A stretch of 64,000 nucleotides of DNA from Dryas octopetala (Eukaryota > Streptophyta > Magnoliopsida > Rosales > Rosaceae): contig OY992834.1 of assembly GCA_963921425.1 (NCBI GenBank), positions 1,116,001 to 1,180,000 of the forward strand, read 5' to 3'. A model generated the notes under the pieces. The model ran no database searches and was not told the DNA's origin. It worked only from the letters and a program-made list of their open reading frames with translations. The position numbers and the translations under genes are program-made. Each line of letters starts with the position of its first letter. The first letter of the stretch is position 1. Below are positions 1 through 22,401 of this stretch, piece by piece.

Positions 1-9112
<9,112 letters not shown>

Positions 9113-9559
9113 TATTCAGAAATCAGAACCAGTCTGTAGATTTGATTCCGAGTGTAATATATAATAATATAAATATAATATGATTTATTTAAATAAATAT
9201 GGTTTTGTTATATAGAAATCCGACTCCTTTCAGAAATCAAACTTTAATCCCGTATTTGAGAGTTTGTTTAGGAGACTAATACGGGATTTAGATCCAACTT
9301 AAACGAGACTGCAACTCTACAGGTGAGATCTATGTTTCTTCACCATAAACGACACCGTTTGGGACGTGATTTACACCACCGGACGGGACGGTTGGTGATA
9401 GAGAAAACAGAGGAATATAATACTGATTGTGTGAAGATTAAGAGGGTGAACCAGAAAGCTCGAAAACTAGTTTCTGATCTCGATTTTCCCGGAAAACGAG
9501 CGAGAAAGCGAGAGAGAAAACTGAGAGAGAGAGAGTAGCAGCAGCGCGGGCGAGAGTGT

Positions 9560-9800
9560 CCCTTCAGTTTTGGGTTCTCTCCTTGAAGAGGCAGAGCGCA
9601 GAGGTGTATTTTATAGAGAAAACAGGGACAGGTTTTTAGAGAGAGAGAGAGGCCAGTCTGTGTGTTTCAGTCCTAGAGAGAGAAAAGGAGAGGGGAGTGT
9701 GGGGACCACGGAGGGGCTAAATTTACCAAGTCCGACCTCACTCTCACTGTTTTTGAGTGCTGTAACAGCTTGAAATTCGTATATGTGCCACGTGTAAAAC
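9560..9800 (-). promoter_or_regulatory. GLT1 core promoter: TATA box, G-box and CT-rich leader
   Basis: On the minus strand, TATAAAATA lies at 9615-9607, which would put transcription start near 9580 and give a 5' leader of about 470 bases, possibly intron-containing, since an acceptor-like TCTACAG sits about 28 bases before the ATG. CT-rich tracts, common around plant start sites, lie on both sides of the TATA box, at about 9480-9535 and 9635-9685. A perfect CACGTG G-box is at 9789-9794, about 180 bases upstream of the TATA box. The motifs are seen directly; use and start site are inferred. Confidence 0.5.
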
Positions 9801-10242
9801 GCCCTAATGCGGCACGCGACAGCCGCTCATGGTGGGTCCTATATACAATACTCGTATCAGATAGAGAATTACTTAATTAGATAAACTCAATCAGAGGCTG
9901 GGCTTTTGTTGTTTTTCTGTTTTTGTTAGGCCGCCTCTTGTTCTTTCCGAGCCTCCTGCCGAACAAGTTGGTTCGGCACCTCCGTGCCTCCACGTTAAAT
10001 ACGGTAAATCACAAATTAACTCACTTGGGTTGGGATTGGATTTCTTTCCTATTTTTTCTTTCTGCCAGTTTGGATAATTACAATGGTCATCTGGAGTGTC
10101 TTAGATTGTGCCGATACAGTTTACGGGTTTGGGTTAAATTTCTTTAAACATAAAAATGTTTTCGATTTGTTATCTTTTTAAATGACCAGTTTACCTTTTA
10201 AACTAAAAATGTTTTCTATTTGTTCTTTTCGTTTTCCTTTTA

Positions 10243-11351
10243 GAGAGCAGTTTTGCTCACCTCCTTTAACTCAGGTGTATGCTCACCTCCCATCTAAAAT
10301 GCTGCCATGTGTTTAAAAAATTAACCATGAGTTAATTTATTGTATTTAATGATTTATGATATTATAATGATGAGAGAGAAAAATAAGTTGACAACTCTTT
10401 TCTACTTTTATCCTTATATTTTATTACTCAATTTTTTTTCACTTTTTTATTACCTATTAATTTTTATTTTCTCTTTTATTTAATTATTTCTAATAATTTT
10501 TGCTTTTTTTGTTTTTTTGCTCTTCTCCATTACGCCTCTAGTATCTAAAAAACCACATACATTTAATAATTTTTGCTTTTTTTTTTTTGCTCTTTTCTAG
10601 TATGCCTCCAGTACCCAAAAAACCACATCCAATTTTTTTGGGTCTTCTCATGTATACACATTTTATCTACTTTTTTAATTAATTAAAAAAAATAATCCAA
10701 CAACACTTTTTTTTTTTTGCCTAAGAATTCTTCTTTCTTGTCTCATACATGACCTTTTTAGATTAAACAAATTCTTAGGTCAATCCGAGGTGTTGCAACA
10801 TTTGAAGAAAGAAGAATAGTTGCAACGACATAATTTTTTTTTTTTTAACTCATGTAACTTTTTTATTGGATTTTCTATGTATGTAAATGAGTTGTTTTAG
10901 ATTTTTGTTTGGCCAACATTTTAGATTAAACTTTGCAAATGAGTTTTTTGTTCGAATTGCAAATGTGTTGTTAGAATATTTTTATTTTTTAATTAATTAA
11001 AAAAATAGATAAATGTGTATACATGAGAAGACCCAAAAAAATGGATGTGATTTTTTGAATACTATAAGCGTACTGGAGAAGAGCAAAAAAACAAAAGAAG
11101 TAAAAATTATTAGAAATAATTAAATAAAAGAGAAAAGAGAAATTAACGGGTGATAAAAAAAAGTTGAGTAATAAAAGATAAGGATAAAATAAGAAATGAG
11201 TTGTCAAATTATTTTTCTCTCTCATCATTATAACATCATAAATAATTAAATACAATAGTTAACTCATGGTTAGTTTTTTAAACACGTGGCAGTATTTTAG
11301 ATGGGAGGTGAGCATACACCTGAGTTAAAGGAGGTGAGCAAAACTGCTCTC
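10243..11351. mobile_element. Mutator-like foldback element, 1.1 kb, non-coding
   Basis: The ends are long inverted repeats starting GAGAGCAGTTTTGCTCACC and ending with its complement; the arms pair over about 370 bases (10985-11351) against about 450 bases on the left. Flanking 9-mers ttcctttta (10234-10242) and ttcgtttta (11352-11360) match at 8 of 9 positions, fitting the 9-bp target duplication of Mutator-like elements. The left arm carries an extra tandem copy of about 70 bases (about 10493-10562 and 10564-10630) that the right arm lacks. The central loop (about 10690-10985) has no credible ORF, so the element is non-autonomous. The superfamily is inferred from duplication length and long arms. 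Confidence 0.75.
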
Positions 11352-11360
11352 TTCGTTTTA

Positions 11361-14300
11361 TCTACCATTTATATCTTTTGATGACCTTGGATACTTTTTT
11401 TTCATTATGGCATTATTTGGTAGACTGTTCGTTTCAAAAGTAGAATAATTCCATGCTTGGAATTATTTTTTTGGTTGGTAAAAAACAAATTTAATGTTTT
11501 GGAATTTCAAAAGTAACTAGTAAGATAAATTTAATGGTTATATTTCTAATTCTATGAAAAAATTTGAGGGTGTATAAAAGATAACAAATTAAAATTGTTC
11601 GTAGTGAGATGCGGCTACTAACCTCTTTATTCTAAGTAATTAATTAGCTAACACACATATTCAACCAACTATTTCTTTTATGAGTGGTCGAAGAACAAAT
11701 TATAATACAATTTCTACACGTCAGATCTACTTAGAATGATAAGCGTTTTAGTATATAATTGGCCTACTATATAAATTGCAAAAAAATATTATTTAAAAGT
11801 GAATTAATCAATTATGAATTAAAAACAGCTAAAACTTCGATTGTATTGAAAATAAAAATCCAAGCGTCATTTGACTCATTTTTCATTGGTTGTGATGATG
11901 TTTCTCATATTACATAATATGGGATAATAATAAATGTTAGTTTCTATATTTTTTAATAATTATGTTTCTCAAAATAAATATAACTATATAAGAGTTCCTA
12001 AATTTGGTTAAATACATGCATCTATTCTGGATTCATGTACTTATTACAAAATCATAGTTTTTAAATGTGACTATGTGACATAAAGAATGAAATATGCCTT
12101 TGAGGAATGTATCTAGGGGATAATTAACCTACAAATAAATAACTAAGGCAATGTCTTATGAGCCGAGTCGAAATGATTTGGTTGTTCTAAACTTCTAATA
12201 TCTCCATTGTTTCAGTCAGTCCCATCATCTGACATCATCATCAATTTTTGATTTGTATTTTAATTATGCATTTTTGCTAAAATAGAAAGGTAACACTATT
12301 TTTATTATAAAATTCGATGAGGGTATTATGGTAAAAAGCATAAATGTTGGGCGGGTGGTGACGTTGTGGCTTGTGTGTGATGAAAATGGACTATGTAAGT
12401 ACATTAATAAACTGATACGCGGCCAATGGTATGTAATTAGCTGCCGTTGGATTCAAGTTTCCTTTTTTATAAAGAAAAAACCACCATTGGATTCATATGC
12501 GGCCAACAGTAAGAGTTGGTTTTTATTTACTTTTTTCTTTTTGGCCAGTGGTTTTATTACTTCCGTTTTGTCATAGGTTTTTATTTACTTTGCAACAGTC
12601 TTTACTCTTTATGGAGAGTTTTGCATTAATGATTTACTTTCCTCTACCTACTTTTAATTTGTCTCATCCATTCACATTCATTTCAATAAAATACGTTTTA
12701 AAAAACAAAATCTAAATCCCTTGAATTTTCGTTGTTTATTTAATTGGTTGTGTGGGAAATCTAGCGAATATGATTTTTTTCTTTCTTTTTTCAATACGTA
12801 ACTGATTTTGTAGATGTTATGTATTAACTAATTTGAGCTGTTAGTCCAGTAAGAAGACATTTCAAATTCGATCAATCCCCTAATTACCACATAAAAAGCA
12901 CACAAAAAAAATCTCAATAATATTCAAGGTCCACCAGTAGTTCTTAAGTCTTCTTTCAAGAGGGAATATGGTATATAAATACATACTTGAGTTCTCGTTG
13001 TTGAATATTAGTAATATGTATATAAAATATTTGCATGATATGTTACATGATTATCAATCTAAGTCATGCATTCAAATAAAAGTTTAGATTATTAATTAAT
13101 TATTAGTTTAATAGTATAATTTTATTTATTTAGCATTAACTAACATTCATGATATTTGATCTCTAGACCTCATTTCGATAAATGTAAAAATAAGTCACAA
13201 GACTCACAACTAACTTAAATGGTCATTGACTCATTGATTAATCAACTCTATTTAAAAATATTTCAAGTTAAAATTCTCCTTCCTTGTATTAAAAAAAAAA
13301 AATAAAAATCAAGAATCCACATTATCACTATAGTCTTACTACCATAATTACGTTTGTATCAGTGTATATATGTCATCTACATGCTTTGCACTGTTTTTTT
13401 TATAAATTCAATGTTCACACCTTTTTGTTGAGTTGTTTAGAATACGGCCCCAAGTAAACATAATAGCTAGTTACCTTTTACCAATCAACAAGGACAGACA
13501 AATGGACAGTAGACTTTGAGGAAACTTGTTCTACTTTTACTTTCTAATTTATTTGTTAATTGTCAAACGAACCCATCATACTCATGGCATTTGCAACTCA
13601 CGTTTCCACTTTCCTCACCTAATTTATTTATTACCAGCTCGGAGAGGAGAGTAGGACCCACCTATCCAACCCAAACTCCAAAGGGACTATTGATGAAAAT
13701 TTAGAATAAGTTAGGGTACTTTTTGTAAACAAAGTTATAAGGACTCCTTTGTATCAATATGCCGAAAAGTACGGACTCGGAAGATCAACTTTCCTCGTCT
13801 AGTGAAAGCGTGAAACGTAGTCATTGATCTTCCAGAGGTGCGTAAATTTGCGCAAAATTCGAAAAAGTTCAACCTCCATGAGTAAATGCTGCAAAAACTA
13901 GTTGCTTTTCCTGATTGACACTTATGTCTGTTAATTTTTTTTCTTTTTCGTTTTTCCTTTAAGGAAACACTGGCACACGAGAGGGTCTTCACCATGTGGG
14001 TCCCACCTCATGTGAGAGGTGGCCCACTGGGGCACGCCCCATATAAGATTTACGCCTGGCACACTGCAAACATGAAACATGAGATGGGAATGGGATTCTG
14101 TGGTCGCCAACCCCCGTTTGTGTTGGTAGTTTGAAATACGAAATAAAGTAGTTAGGTGGTGTAACTGTTCAAAGTCAAGCTGCAAGGTGGACTTTCCTCC
14201 ATAAATCCAAGAAAATGTCTGACAAAACCAAAAAAAATCCAATAAATGAATAAGGACTTTTTTGTTTCCCGCCGATAATTGTTACTTTTCTAAATGTAAC

Positions 14301-16440
14301 TGAAATTCCGCTCCAAATCTAATTATTAAATATACATATATAATACAAAATACACAAACATACAACTAATTATCTATGAATATTTTTCAAACATATAAAA
14401 ATGTTGAATACTGAAATAGTGACACTGAAAAATATATATATAATAAAAAATAGGAGACGCTATTGACACTCTCAAAAAATCATTCTACACTTCTTTTATA
14501 TTTTTATTTCTTTTAATCTTATTTTATTAATTTAATATCCATATTTACCCTTAATTGTTTTCAACCTTTTAGAACAAAGTTAATAATTCTTTTTCTCTGC
14601 ATCATATCATCTAAATATAAAAATTGATCTCAATCGTAGAATCAATATCTATACATGTCCAATTACATTAAATTACATATATATTGTTTCATTTTATCTT
14701 ATAGCACGAAATTAATTAAGAAGTTATAAGAAATTATAAGGAATTAAGCTTTTATGCTGAGATTAATTATTTAAGATTAATATAAAAGGGAGATTTTGTG
14801 TGAATATTTGACATCTAAATTGATGATTAGTGATTGGATTTGAACAATATAAAGATATATTCCCTTAGTAAAAGAATAAAAAAAGAGTATCAATATCAGT
14901 ATCAAGATATATAAAAGAATGCTACATACTTGTGACATCCCAACTCTAATCTATGACAATTAGCGACACTGATTTATTAACTAAAAACAACTATTGTTTT
15001 CATCTGTTATTTACTTTGAAACGTGTGGTTGGAATATAAAATTGATTCGATAAAAGGAATAGCTTTTTTAACTTGTATTTTCATTGTGTATTATAATATA
15101 TTAATATTGCACACATACACACAATTTTTATGAACTCGTCTATTATATGGCTTATTATGGTTAGAACTAAATGAAATTTACAGATGGGATCTAATATTTA
15201 AACAAATTAACTGTCAAATTATGTAACTAATTTTGGATTCTCATTTTATAAAAAACTAAAAAAAAAAACAAAATATATATATGCATGAATGGACTTATGG
15301 ACCATATATATTTCACAAGGTCACGAGTCACGACCACTCCAAATTAAGCTCGTGAGCTGAAATTGAAACAACATTGGTTGATACGTATTCCACTGCAAAC
15401 TCAAACAAAAAATGAAGGTGTAGTTGTAGTTGTAGACTTGTAGGTTCTTTTGGATTTTTCTCATTGCATGAGATTAGACCTATTGATAAAGACCCCACTG
15501 TACATTAGTACTTGTCTTGCACTAAAAAAAAAAAAAAAAGACCTGATGTGATAAAGATCCAATTAGAGTCATGATGCTCATGGACCTCGTTTTTATCCAC
15601 TTATTTTTTTCTGTTGTATTATGCTCATAATTCATATTCCTATTTTTATTTATTCAGATAATGACTGTATGTTTTTTGGGCTGTTATCTCTTATCAGCAA
15701 CAAAAGATAAAAATAAAACAATAAAGAAAAGTCCTGCTTTGTTTGTACTTGATAGCTACGTGTATATCTACGTACTTGATGGCTACGTGTATATATCTAC
15801 GTACTTTATGGTAAAATGAAACATTTATGGCACGTCAAAGATAAACATTGTGACTCGGATATGGATAATTCTTGATTTTTTCCTTTTCAAATGACATATT
15901 GATTAGCATCAGTAAAAATTCAGAAAAAATAAAAAAAATTGGGTAAATTATGTTAAAGAGAAACACAATGTGTATAAACAATAATAAATAAAAAAGGACT
16001 TGAAATTTGCCAAAGCTTATAAAAAAATAAAAAAAACAAAAAACAGAGAAGGAAACAGAAAATTAGGAATGGAGATTGGGGAGGGTGGTCCAAATAGCAC
16101 CAGGACAACACAAACACGTGTCAGTGACAGCTACGCTGAGCTGGATGTTACCGTATTCGATAATAATGAGCGATGTCCAGTGGACATTGTTTTGTGACTT
16201 TTTGTCATTTGTGTCACAGAGAGAGATAGAAACTCAAGGCTTTATGTGTCTTTTACTTATTTATGGCTAACACTTAACAATAACAGACACCGCTGAAAGA
16301 TGCCGCATTCAGTTTGGGTGGTCCTGCACAACTTTTGAGTGTTTTGACAGTTTGACCCCATTAAACTGCTTCAACCACACTCTCTTACGGGTGTGCTAAG
16401 CACAAGAGTAGAACAACAATTTTGGACTTCAAAATAAAGT
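11361..16440. other. Intergenic, no gene recognised
   Basis: AT-rich DNA with only short spurious ORFs. A short tandem duplication (two copies of about 31 bases containing GCTACGTGTATAT) lies at about 15748-15806. GC-richer stretches at about 13970-14110 and 16080-16200 show no coding pattern. No RNA gene was recognised. Confidence 0.5.
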
Positions 16441-16449
16441 CTTAACTTA

Positions 16450-16800
16450 CACTTCGGCTATTTGTAATTTGGATCAACTTTCATTTGCGTTTCTATAATT
16501 TCAGTCATTATGATGTTAGTTATGTACTTTATAAATTGTTTTTAATTCAAGAATTACATTGGCATTTTTGGTCTTTAATTTATTGAATTCAGTCTTAAAA
16601 TGTTAATGATTCATAAAATACATTATCAAAGTTATAACAATTTGTAAAATACATAATAAAAAAAATACAATAAATTTAACGATTAAATGAATGAAAATAC
16701 TAACGTATTATTGAATTACAACTATTTTGAAATACATGACTAGAATCGTATCAATGAAATGTGACCAAAACTACTTGGAGGAAAAGTTAAATTTAGCCAA
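16450..16800. mobile_element. Possible degenerate foldback MITE
   Basis: The left part (AGTCATTATGATG..., ATTACATTGGCATTTTTG) and the reverse complement of the right part (AGTCATGTATTTC..., AATACGTTAGTATTTTC) resemble each other over about 100 bases with many differences. No clear target duplication was found, so the ends are approximate and the class is not assigned. Confidence 0.35.
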
Positions 16801-17532
16801 AAATAAATCTCAAACAATTTTAACCCAAGTAACTTGTTAATTCTTCATATTTAGTTTAGAAAAGGTGAAAAAGCAATCCTCCATAAAATGGCACACTATG
16901 TACACGCAAAATTGATGCCAAAGAAGCTTCTAAGTTTGAAAAAATAATTCTGTGGCGTATCACAAACCAACACCTAAAACTTTATGACCCCATTATTCAT
17001 GACATAACTTCTAATTAGTTCTCTATTAATGAATAAATAAAAAAACAGATCTAAATGGGTCTCTACAATTACAAGCAGGTCCACAATCACACGTGGTTCT
17101 ACTTTTTTTAGGGGGTGGGAGTGGGACTTGGGAATTAAACGTGGTTCTGTGATTAATTCTACCTTTTTGAAAAAATATATATTAATTTTTAATTTGATGG
17201 GTCATGGATGTTGCCACCATCCACAGTAGCATGAGATTTTTGAAGTGGTCTGTGCTCTACCGAATGGTCCGAGTGTAGCTTATTTGATTAACACATCTGG
17301 ATTTGCTAGGGTTGTAACACCTGATTAGACATGACTATATGAATCTATGGCTAATTGGCTAGCAGGAGGTCCAGGACCTTTCTTTAATTCATACTGTTAT
17401 TATATGTATGTTGTTGGGGTTATAACCAAATTAAGCTTTAAATAAATGAAAGAATCCGCTCCCATGATCAAGTTAATTAGCCGCCCGCATGTGTGGAGAT
17501 TCTTGCATTAAATATTATAAATTCACAAATAG

Positions 17533-17917
17533 AGGAATGTTATCCATTTTTTCAAATTTATCTACTTCACCGATTTTATTTTTTATTATTTTTATTTCAC
17601 AATATAAATTTATAATCGGAACCGTTCATTTTTTAGATCTAACTATGAAAATCATCTCTTTAAAAAATTAATTAAATAAGAAATTATTTGATTATGTAAC
17701 TGTGATCAAATAAACAAACAATTTTTGTAACAATTTAATTCACCATTTATTTATTTGATAACGATTATATTATCAAATGATTTCGATTTAGTTAATTTTT
17801 TACAGAGATAATATTCAAATCATTATCTAAAAAATGAATAGTTTCCGATCATTAAAATACATTATATAATAAAAATAATAAAAAAAAGGTCGGTAGAGAA
17901 GGTAGATAGCATTCCTT
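17533..17917. mobile_element. Foldback MITE, about 385 bp
   Basis: The terminal inverted repeats begin AGGAATG(T/C)TATC and stay similar for about 150 bases, including a shared TTCATTTTTTAGAT block in both arms. The short centre is AT-rich and non-coding. A target duplication could not be fixed, so superfamily and exact ends are uncertain; the long paired arms themselves are clear. Confidence 0.6.
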
Positions 17918-19065
17918 TTACAATAATCATAAACTTAAGAATTTAAGTTTGTAGCATAAGAGTTTTTTAAAACAGAAAAAGAAGATAGCCTTCGAGGTCC
18001 GAATCAGTATTTTCTCGATGCAATACCACGAAACCCAACATAATATGTACACTAGCTTTATTGACACCATTTGAGTTTTGATGTTTCCCTCTCTCTCTCT
18101 TTTTTTGGTTACCAACTTACTACTAGCTTATTTTATACACCTTTGAGGTAGATGAGCTTATTGGAAATATTTCAGATATGTTCTTAGCTAGATGTCGAAT
18201 TTTGATTAAAGAAAAATGGAGATCATGTTTCATGAATCGTGAATAAAGTATATGGTAATGGGGTTTTGTATTCGCGTGATTAGTACGTAGATTTGACTCA
18301 ATAATGGAAGGAACCCTTTTCTTTGAAAAACAAATAATTGAAGGAACCGACCACCCAAAGTTTGAGTCTTTGAGAAGTCAATTTAAACAGTTGGAGCATC
18401 ATGATCGTAAATACATATCGTACTTTTTCCAATTTCCAACAAAAAATATAAAAAACCATTCATTCATCTTTAATGAAACAGGTTTTTCAAATACTTATTT
18501 GAGTAGTTATTTGAGAAAATTATGGTAGCACTATATATATATATATATATATATATGAGTGGCACTTATTGGTGTAACTTTATTCATGTGCATATCAATG
18601 ATTAATAATATTTAAACAATTTAATATAGATTTCATCATAAATTTTTACTCTATCGAATGCATAAATGATGGAAGTTAGCAAACCTATTATTTGGGAATA
18701 AGTAAATTTCATATGTTACATTAATTTGGTCATTTGCTTCATGTTTATTGATCTTAAGATGATCGCTTTATTCCACTGCAATTATTTGATCTCTCTTATT
18801 CTTCATTAGCTTTTGCCCTATAATTTATAGTTGCTTCCTGCTCATAATAGATTCCAGATTTTTATAGGATGTAAACCTCCCTTGGGTAAGCAATAATTTT
18901 TCTGAATATTCTCAAATGTCGGCATATGGTGCCCTTGCTAAAATACCATGGCTAAGCAAAAAAATCTAGTATAAAATTCACAAGAGGATCTCACATATGT
19001 ACTCTCAGGTTAAGTTTAGAAAAAAAATAAAAGAAAAAAAGTCTCAGTTCATCAGATTAATGTTT
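17918..19065. other. Intergenic, AT-rich, (TA)n microsatellite
   Basis: No gene recognised. A (TA) dinucleotide run lies at about 18533-18556. The remaining sequence has no long ORF and no paired arms that I could see. Confidence 0.5.
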
Positions 19066-19076
19066 TTATTTGAAAG

Positions 19077-20330
19077 GTCCATTGATTTTAACTACTAAAT
19101 TTCAATAACATTTTAGTTTAGCTACCAAAATTAAATAGCATTTTAGGTTAGATACTAGTTAAAAAGTCAAACAAAATAATAAAGTACAAGGTATTAGAAT
19201 TTACAAATATTACATCACATGCCACTACAATAAAAAAAAATAAAAAAAATATTACATCACAAATATTACATTAATTTATATTATATTGTATTAAAAAAAA
19301 AATCAATCTAGTCACAACTTAACTGTGACTGTCTTGGTAAATTAAAAGAAACAACTCACACCACTATACTATGTATTATTTTGAGTAAAAGTATTGTTTT
19401 AACTTCTATTTATACTCTATTAGTATATTGTAGTATAATTTATCTAAAAAAAATTCAATTAAGTCACAACTCAACTGTGACTGTCTCACAACTTAGATGT
19501 GACTGTTGTTCAGTCACAACTAAATTTGAAGTTGTGAGTGTCGTACAGTCACAACTAAATGTGAAGTTGAGACTACATTAGCAAATTTTCAAGATAATAT
19601 AAAAGCCTCAAGGGCAATTTTGTCAAAACCTTATAGATTTTAGGCTTATTCACACCATTGCCCCCTGTAAGATACACTTTTTTTCACTTTGCCCCCTGAA
19701 ACTTAAATCCTCTCAGTTTGCCACTTGAACTTCACAAAGTTGTTGCAAAAGACTCTATGCCGTTAATTCTGTCAATTTTTCTGTTAAAATAGCTGACATG
19801 GCACCTATATGGCATGAGTGATACCTTTTTTTAGTTATGTAAGATCCATGTAGACAAACAAAATTATAAAAAATTGACATGGATCTTATTATTTTTTAGT
19901 TAAAAATTATTTTTTGTGTCCACATGGATTTTACATAACTAAAAAAGGGTCTCACTCATGCCATATAGGTGCCACGTTAGCTATTTTAACGGAAAAATTG
20001 ACAGAGTTAACGGCATAGGGTATTTTGCAACAACTTTGTGAAGTTCAGGTGGCAAACTGAGAGAATTTAAGTTTCAGGGGGCAAAGTGAAAAAAATTGTA
20101 TCTTACAGGGGGCAATGGTGTAAATAAGCCTAGATTTTAACTAACACCCATCATAGATGGGCCAAAGGACAAAAATGTCAAATGAAAAAGGCTCAAATCA
20201 AAGGGGCCAACATATTTGTGACCTAATCAAAAAAACTACATTTAAATTTAGTAGTTCAATTAAAATATTATATGGTCTTCATGCTATATCAAAAAATTAT
20301 TGGAATTTGATATTTAATTCTAATTTTCTA
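19077..20330 (+). repeat. Dispersed repeat family A, copy 1 (interrupted by a MULE)
   Basis: A non-coding element of about 0.76 kb after subtracting the nested MULE and one target copy. It matches the reverse complement of 44691-46443 along nearly its whole length. Direct repeats TTATTTGAAAG flank it at 19066-19076 and 20331-20341. It holds seven GTCACA/TGTGAC motifs between 19311 and 19553. No terminal inverted repeat and no ORF are visible. The class is unknown; the flanking repeats differ in length between the two copies (11 and 18 bases). Confidence 0.6.
19643..20130. mobile_element. Mutator-like MITE with 9-bp target duplication, 488 bp
   Basis: Near-perfect terminal inverted repeats of about 215 bases begin GGCTTATT(C/T)ACACCATTGC. 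A perfect 9-bp duplication TAGATTTTA flanks it (19634-19642 and 20131-20139). The uninterrupted site survives in the related repeat at about 44915-44923 (complementary strand), which has a single TAAATTTTA. A loop of about 50 bases separates the arms. There is no coding capacity, and high arm identity suggests a fairly recent insertion. Confidence 0.9.
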
Positions 20331-20425
20331 TTATTTGAAAGGGTCTGTTTTCTCTATAATAAAAAAATGATGGAAATAAAATAAGGTCCTCTGTCCTTTT
20401 GTTGTCATCTTTGGTGGTATACACA

Positions 20426-21243
20426 GTGCCGGCCCTGAAGAGGGGCATTGAATGCGACCGCCTAAGGCCCACTTTTAAGGGGGGCCCACAAATTTTTTTA
20501 TTATGTATATATTAATATATATAAATTAAAAAATTAGTTGTTGGGTTTATTTATAATGTCTTCGCTGCAATTAGGTCCTTATATTTATTGTATCAGAGCT
20601 GTAGTTATCTAGATTCTTTTTTTAGGCTTAGGCTCCCTTTGTACAAAAAAAAAAAAAAAAACCTAGGCCTTTCTAAGATATAAAGTTTTGGTTCTTCAAC
20701 CTATTTTTCCTTGATTATTAGTTGAAAGCCACATTTTTATTTCTTTTTATTTCCTTAATTTGTGTTTGGCCAACTTGCTTCATTTTTTCTTTGGCTTGAA
20801 TCACAAAAGAAGCAAGCCAACATCCTCATCCTCAACTTTTTTTTTTTTTTTTCATCAAAAGTACATGTCTTCTTTCTGGAAAGTTGGATTCAAGTAGCAT
20901 GTTTGCTTTGAATTGGCAAAAATGGATCTTTGCCTCTCCATATAGTCTTGTGGAAAATTGGTTTTTTTTTTTTTTGTTCTCCACATGCTCTTTCAATCTG
21001 AAAGAAATTAAAGAAGTTCCATTGAGGTAAGAAGGTAATTAATATTAGAGAGTGTTTTTCCCTTTTAATTTTTCTTTTATATTCCTATAAATTATTTGTT
21101 TTTTCAATTATTTTTTGACGTTCAACCAAAAATTTCCTAATTGATTTATTGTCAATTGTAAATTATTTTGCAAAAATTTTTATTAGAGGCCCAATTTAGA
21201 TTTCTTCCCTGCACCTTCCAAAAGTCAGGACCGGCCCTGGGCC
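20426..21243. mobile_element. Non-autonomous DNA transposon with GCCGGCCCTGA ends, 818 bp
   Basis: The left end reads GTGCCGGCCCTGAAG and the reverse complement of the right end contains CAGGGCCGGTCCTGAC. A perfect 9-base repeat GTATACACA flanks the block (20417-20425 and 21244-21252). The inverted repeats are offset by several bases relative to the flanking repeats, so the superfamily is not certain (hAT or Mutator-like). The interior is AT-rich and has no ORF. Confidence 0.65.
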
Positions 21244-21252
21244 GTATACACA

Positions 21253-22393
21253 TAAAATTTGATTGATAATATGAGAGAGACAATGATGCCTTACCTATAT
21301 TTGGTTGGCATCATGGGTTTCTAATTAAAATATGCATGTACAATACTAACAATTAATCCAACTAACCAACAAAAATTCCAACGATTACAATTAAGTAAAC
21401 CTAATTCTCAACATATCAATATATTAGCTATCAATTTGTCTCATAGTATCTCATTTTCACTTTTTATTGAAAAATGCCTCAAAATTAAATAATTCTCTTC
21501 AAAATCAAATAAAAAACCCCTTACTTTTAGCATATTTTGTTAAACATTTAATGTAGTAGATTGATAAGTTATGAAGGCATGCATAAATCGAAATATGATT
21601 CAAATTATATATATAAACTACATATTTGCCAATAGTAAAAGTTAATTTTATAACAAAGCAAATCCGAACCAAGCTAGGACAGAGGAATGGAATTTGTCCG
21701 AACCAAGTTACTTTGTCACTTTGCAAGGAGATTCGTTTCATGTCTTTAATCGACGAATAAACAAAGTAACGAAAAAGAAAGAGAAAATAAGATAGAGTTT
21801 CTCTCTCAGCATTTTTTGTAAGCTCCGCCTTGATTTAACCATTCATGTCATCATATTCAAGGAGCAATTAGAACAAGAAACAGTTGGATCCCACATTTAA
21901 ATAATGCAATTGACCATAGCTTAGGAGCAATATTTAAATCGCTAATCTCAATAAATCATAGATGAACATTAAAAAAAGAAATAAAAAATGATTAATAGAT
22001 GTAGTATTAAAAAGTGGTATGCGGCACAACATCACTATTTTATCCCGCTAATGACATATTTGCCCAAGATTACGTACGTGGTGGAAGTTTAAATAGCATT
22101 GTTGGACGTCTTCGTTAATGAGGCCGGGTAGTTGCAAATTTGCAATATAAGAAAATAAACAATTAAGCTAGCTCTTAAACAAGTTTAATTTATTAGTTGC
22201 TTGTCACTAGTATGTGGCAAGCATACATGGAGGACAATCATTATCATGACAAAATATTCATGATTAGTGATGTAATATACTGTCATTCAATTAGCCTTTA
22301 TGATAGGGTAATGTGCTATTATAAGATATTAAATATGAATTACACATTCAATTAAGAATTTACATACCCGTTAAGTGGTCTAAATTTAACATT
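21253..22393. other. Intergenic, no gene recognised
   Basis: AT-rich sequence with only a 78-aa spurious minus-strand ORF (about 21505-21741). No repeat arms or RNA gene seen. Confidence 0.5.
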
Positions 22394-22401
22394 CTCACAA
22401 T

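Noticed and set aside
13931..14242. 103-aa minus-strand ORF in a GC-richer patch
   Set aside because: No domain, ends in a Lys run from an A/T tract, and no splice context.
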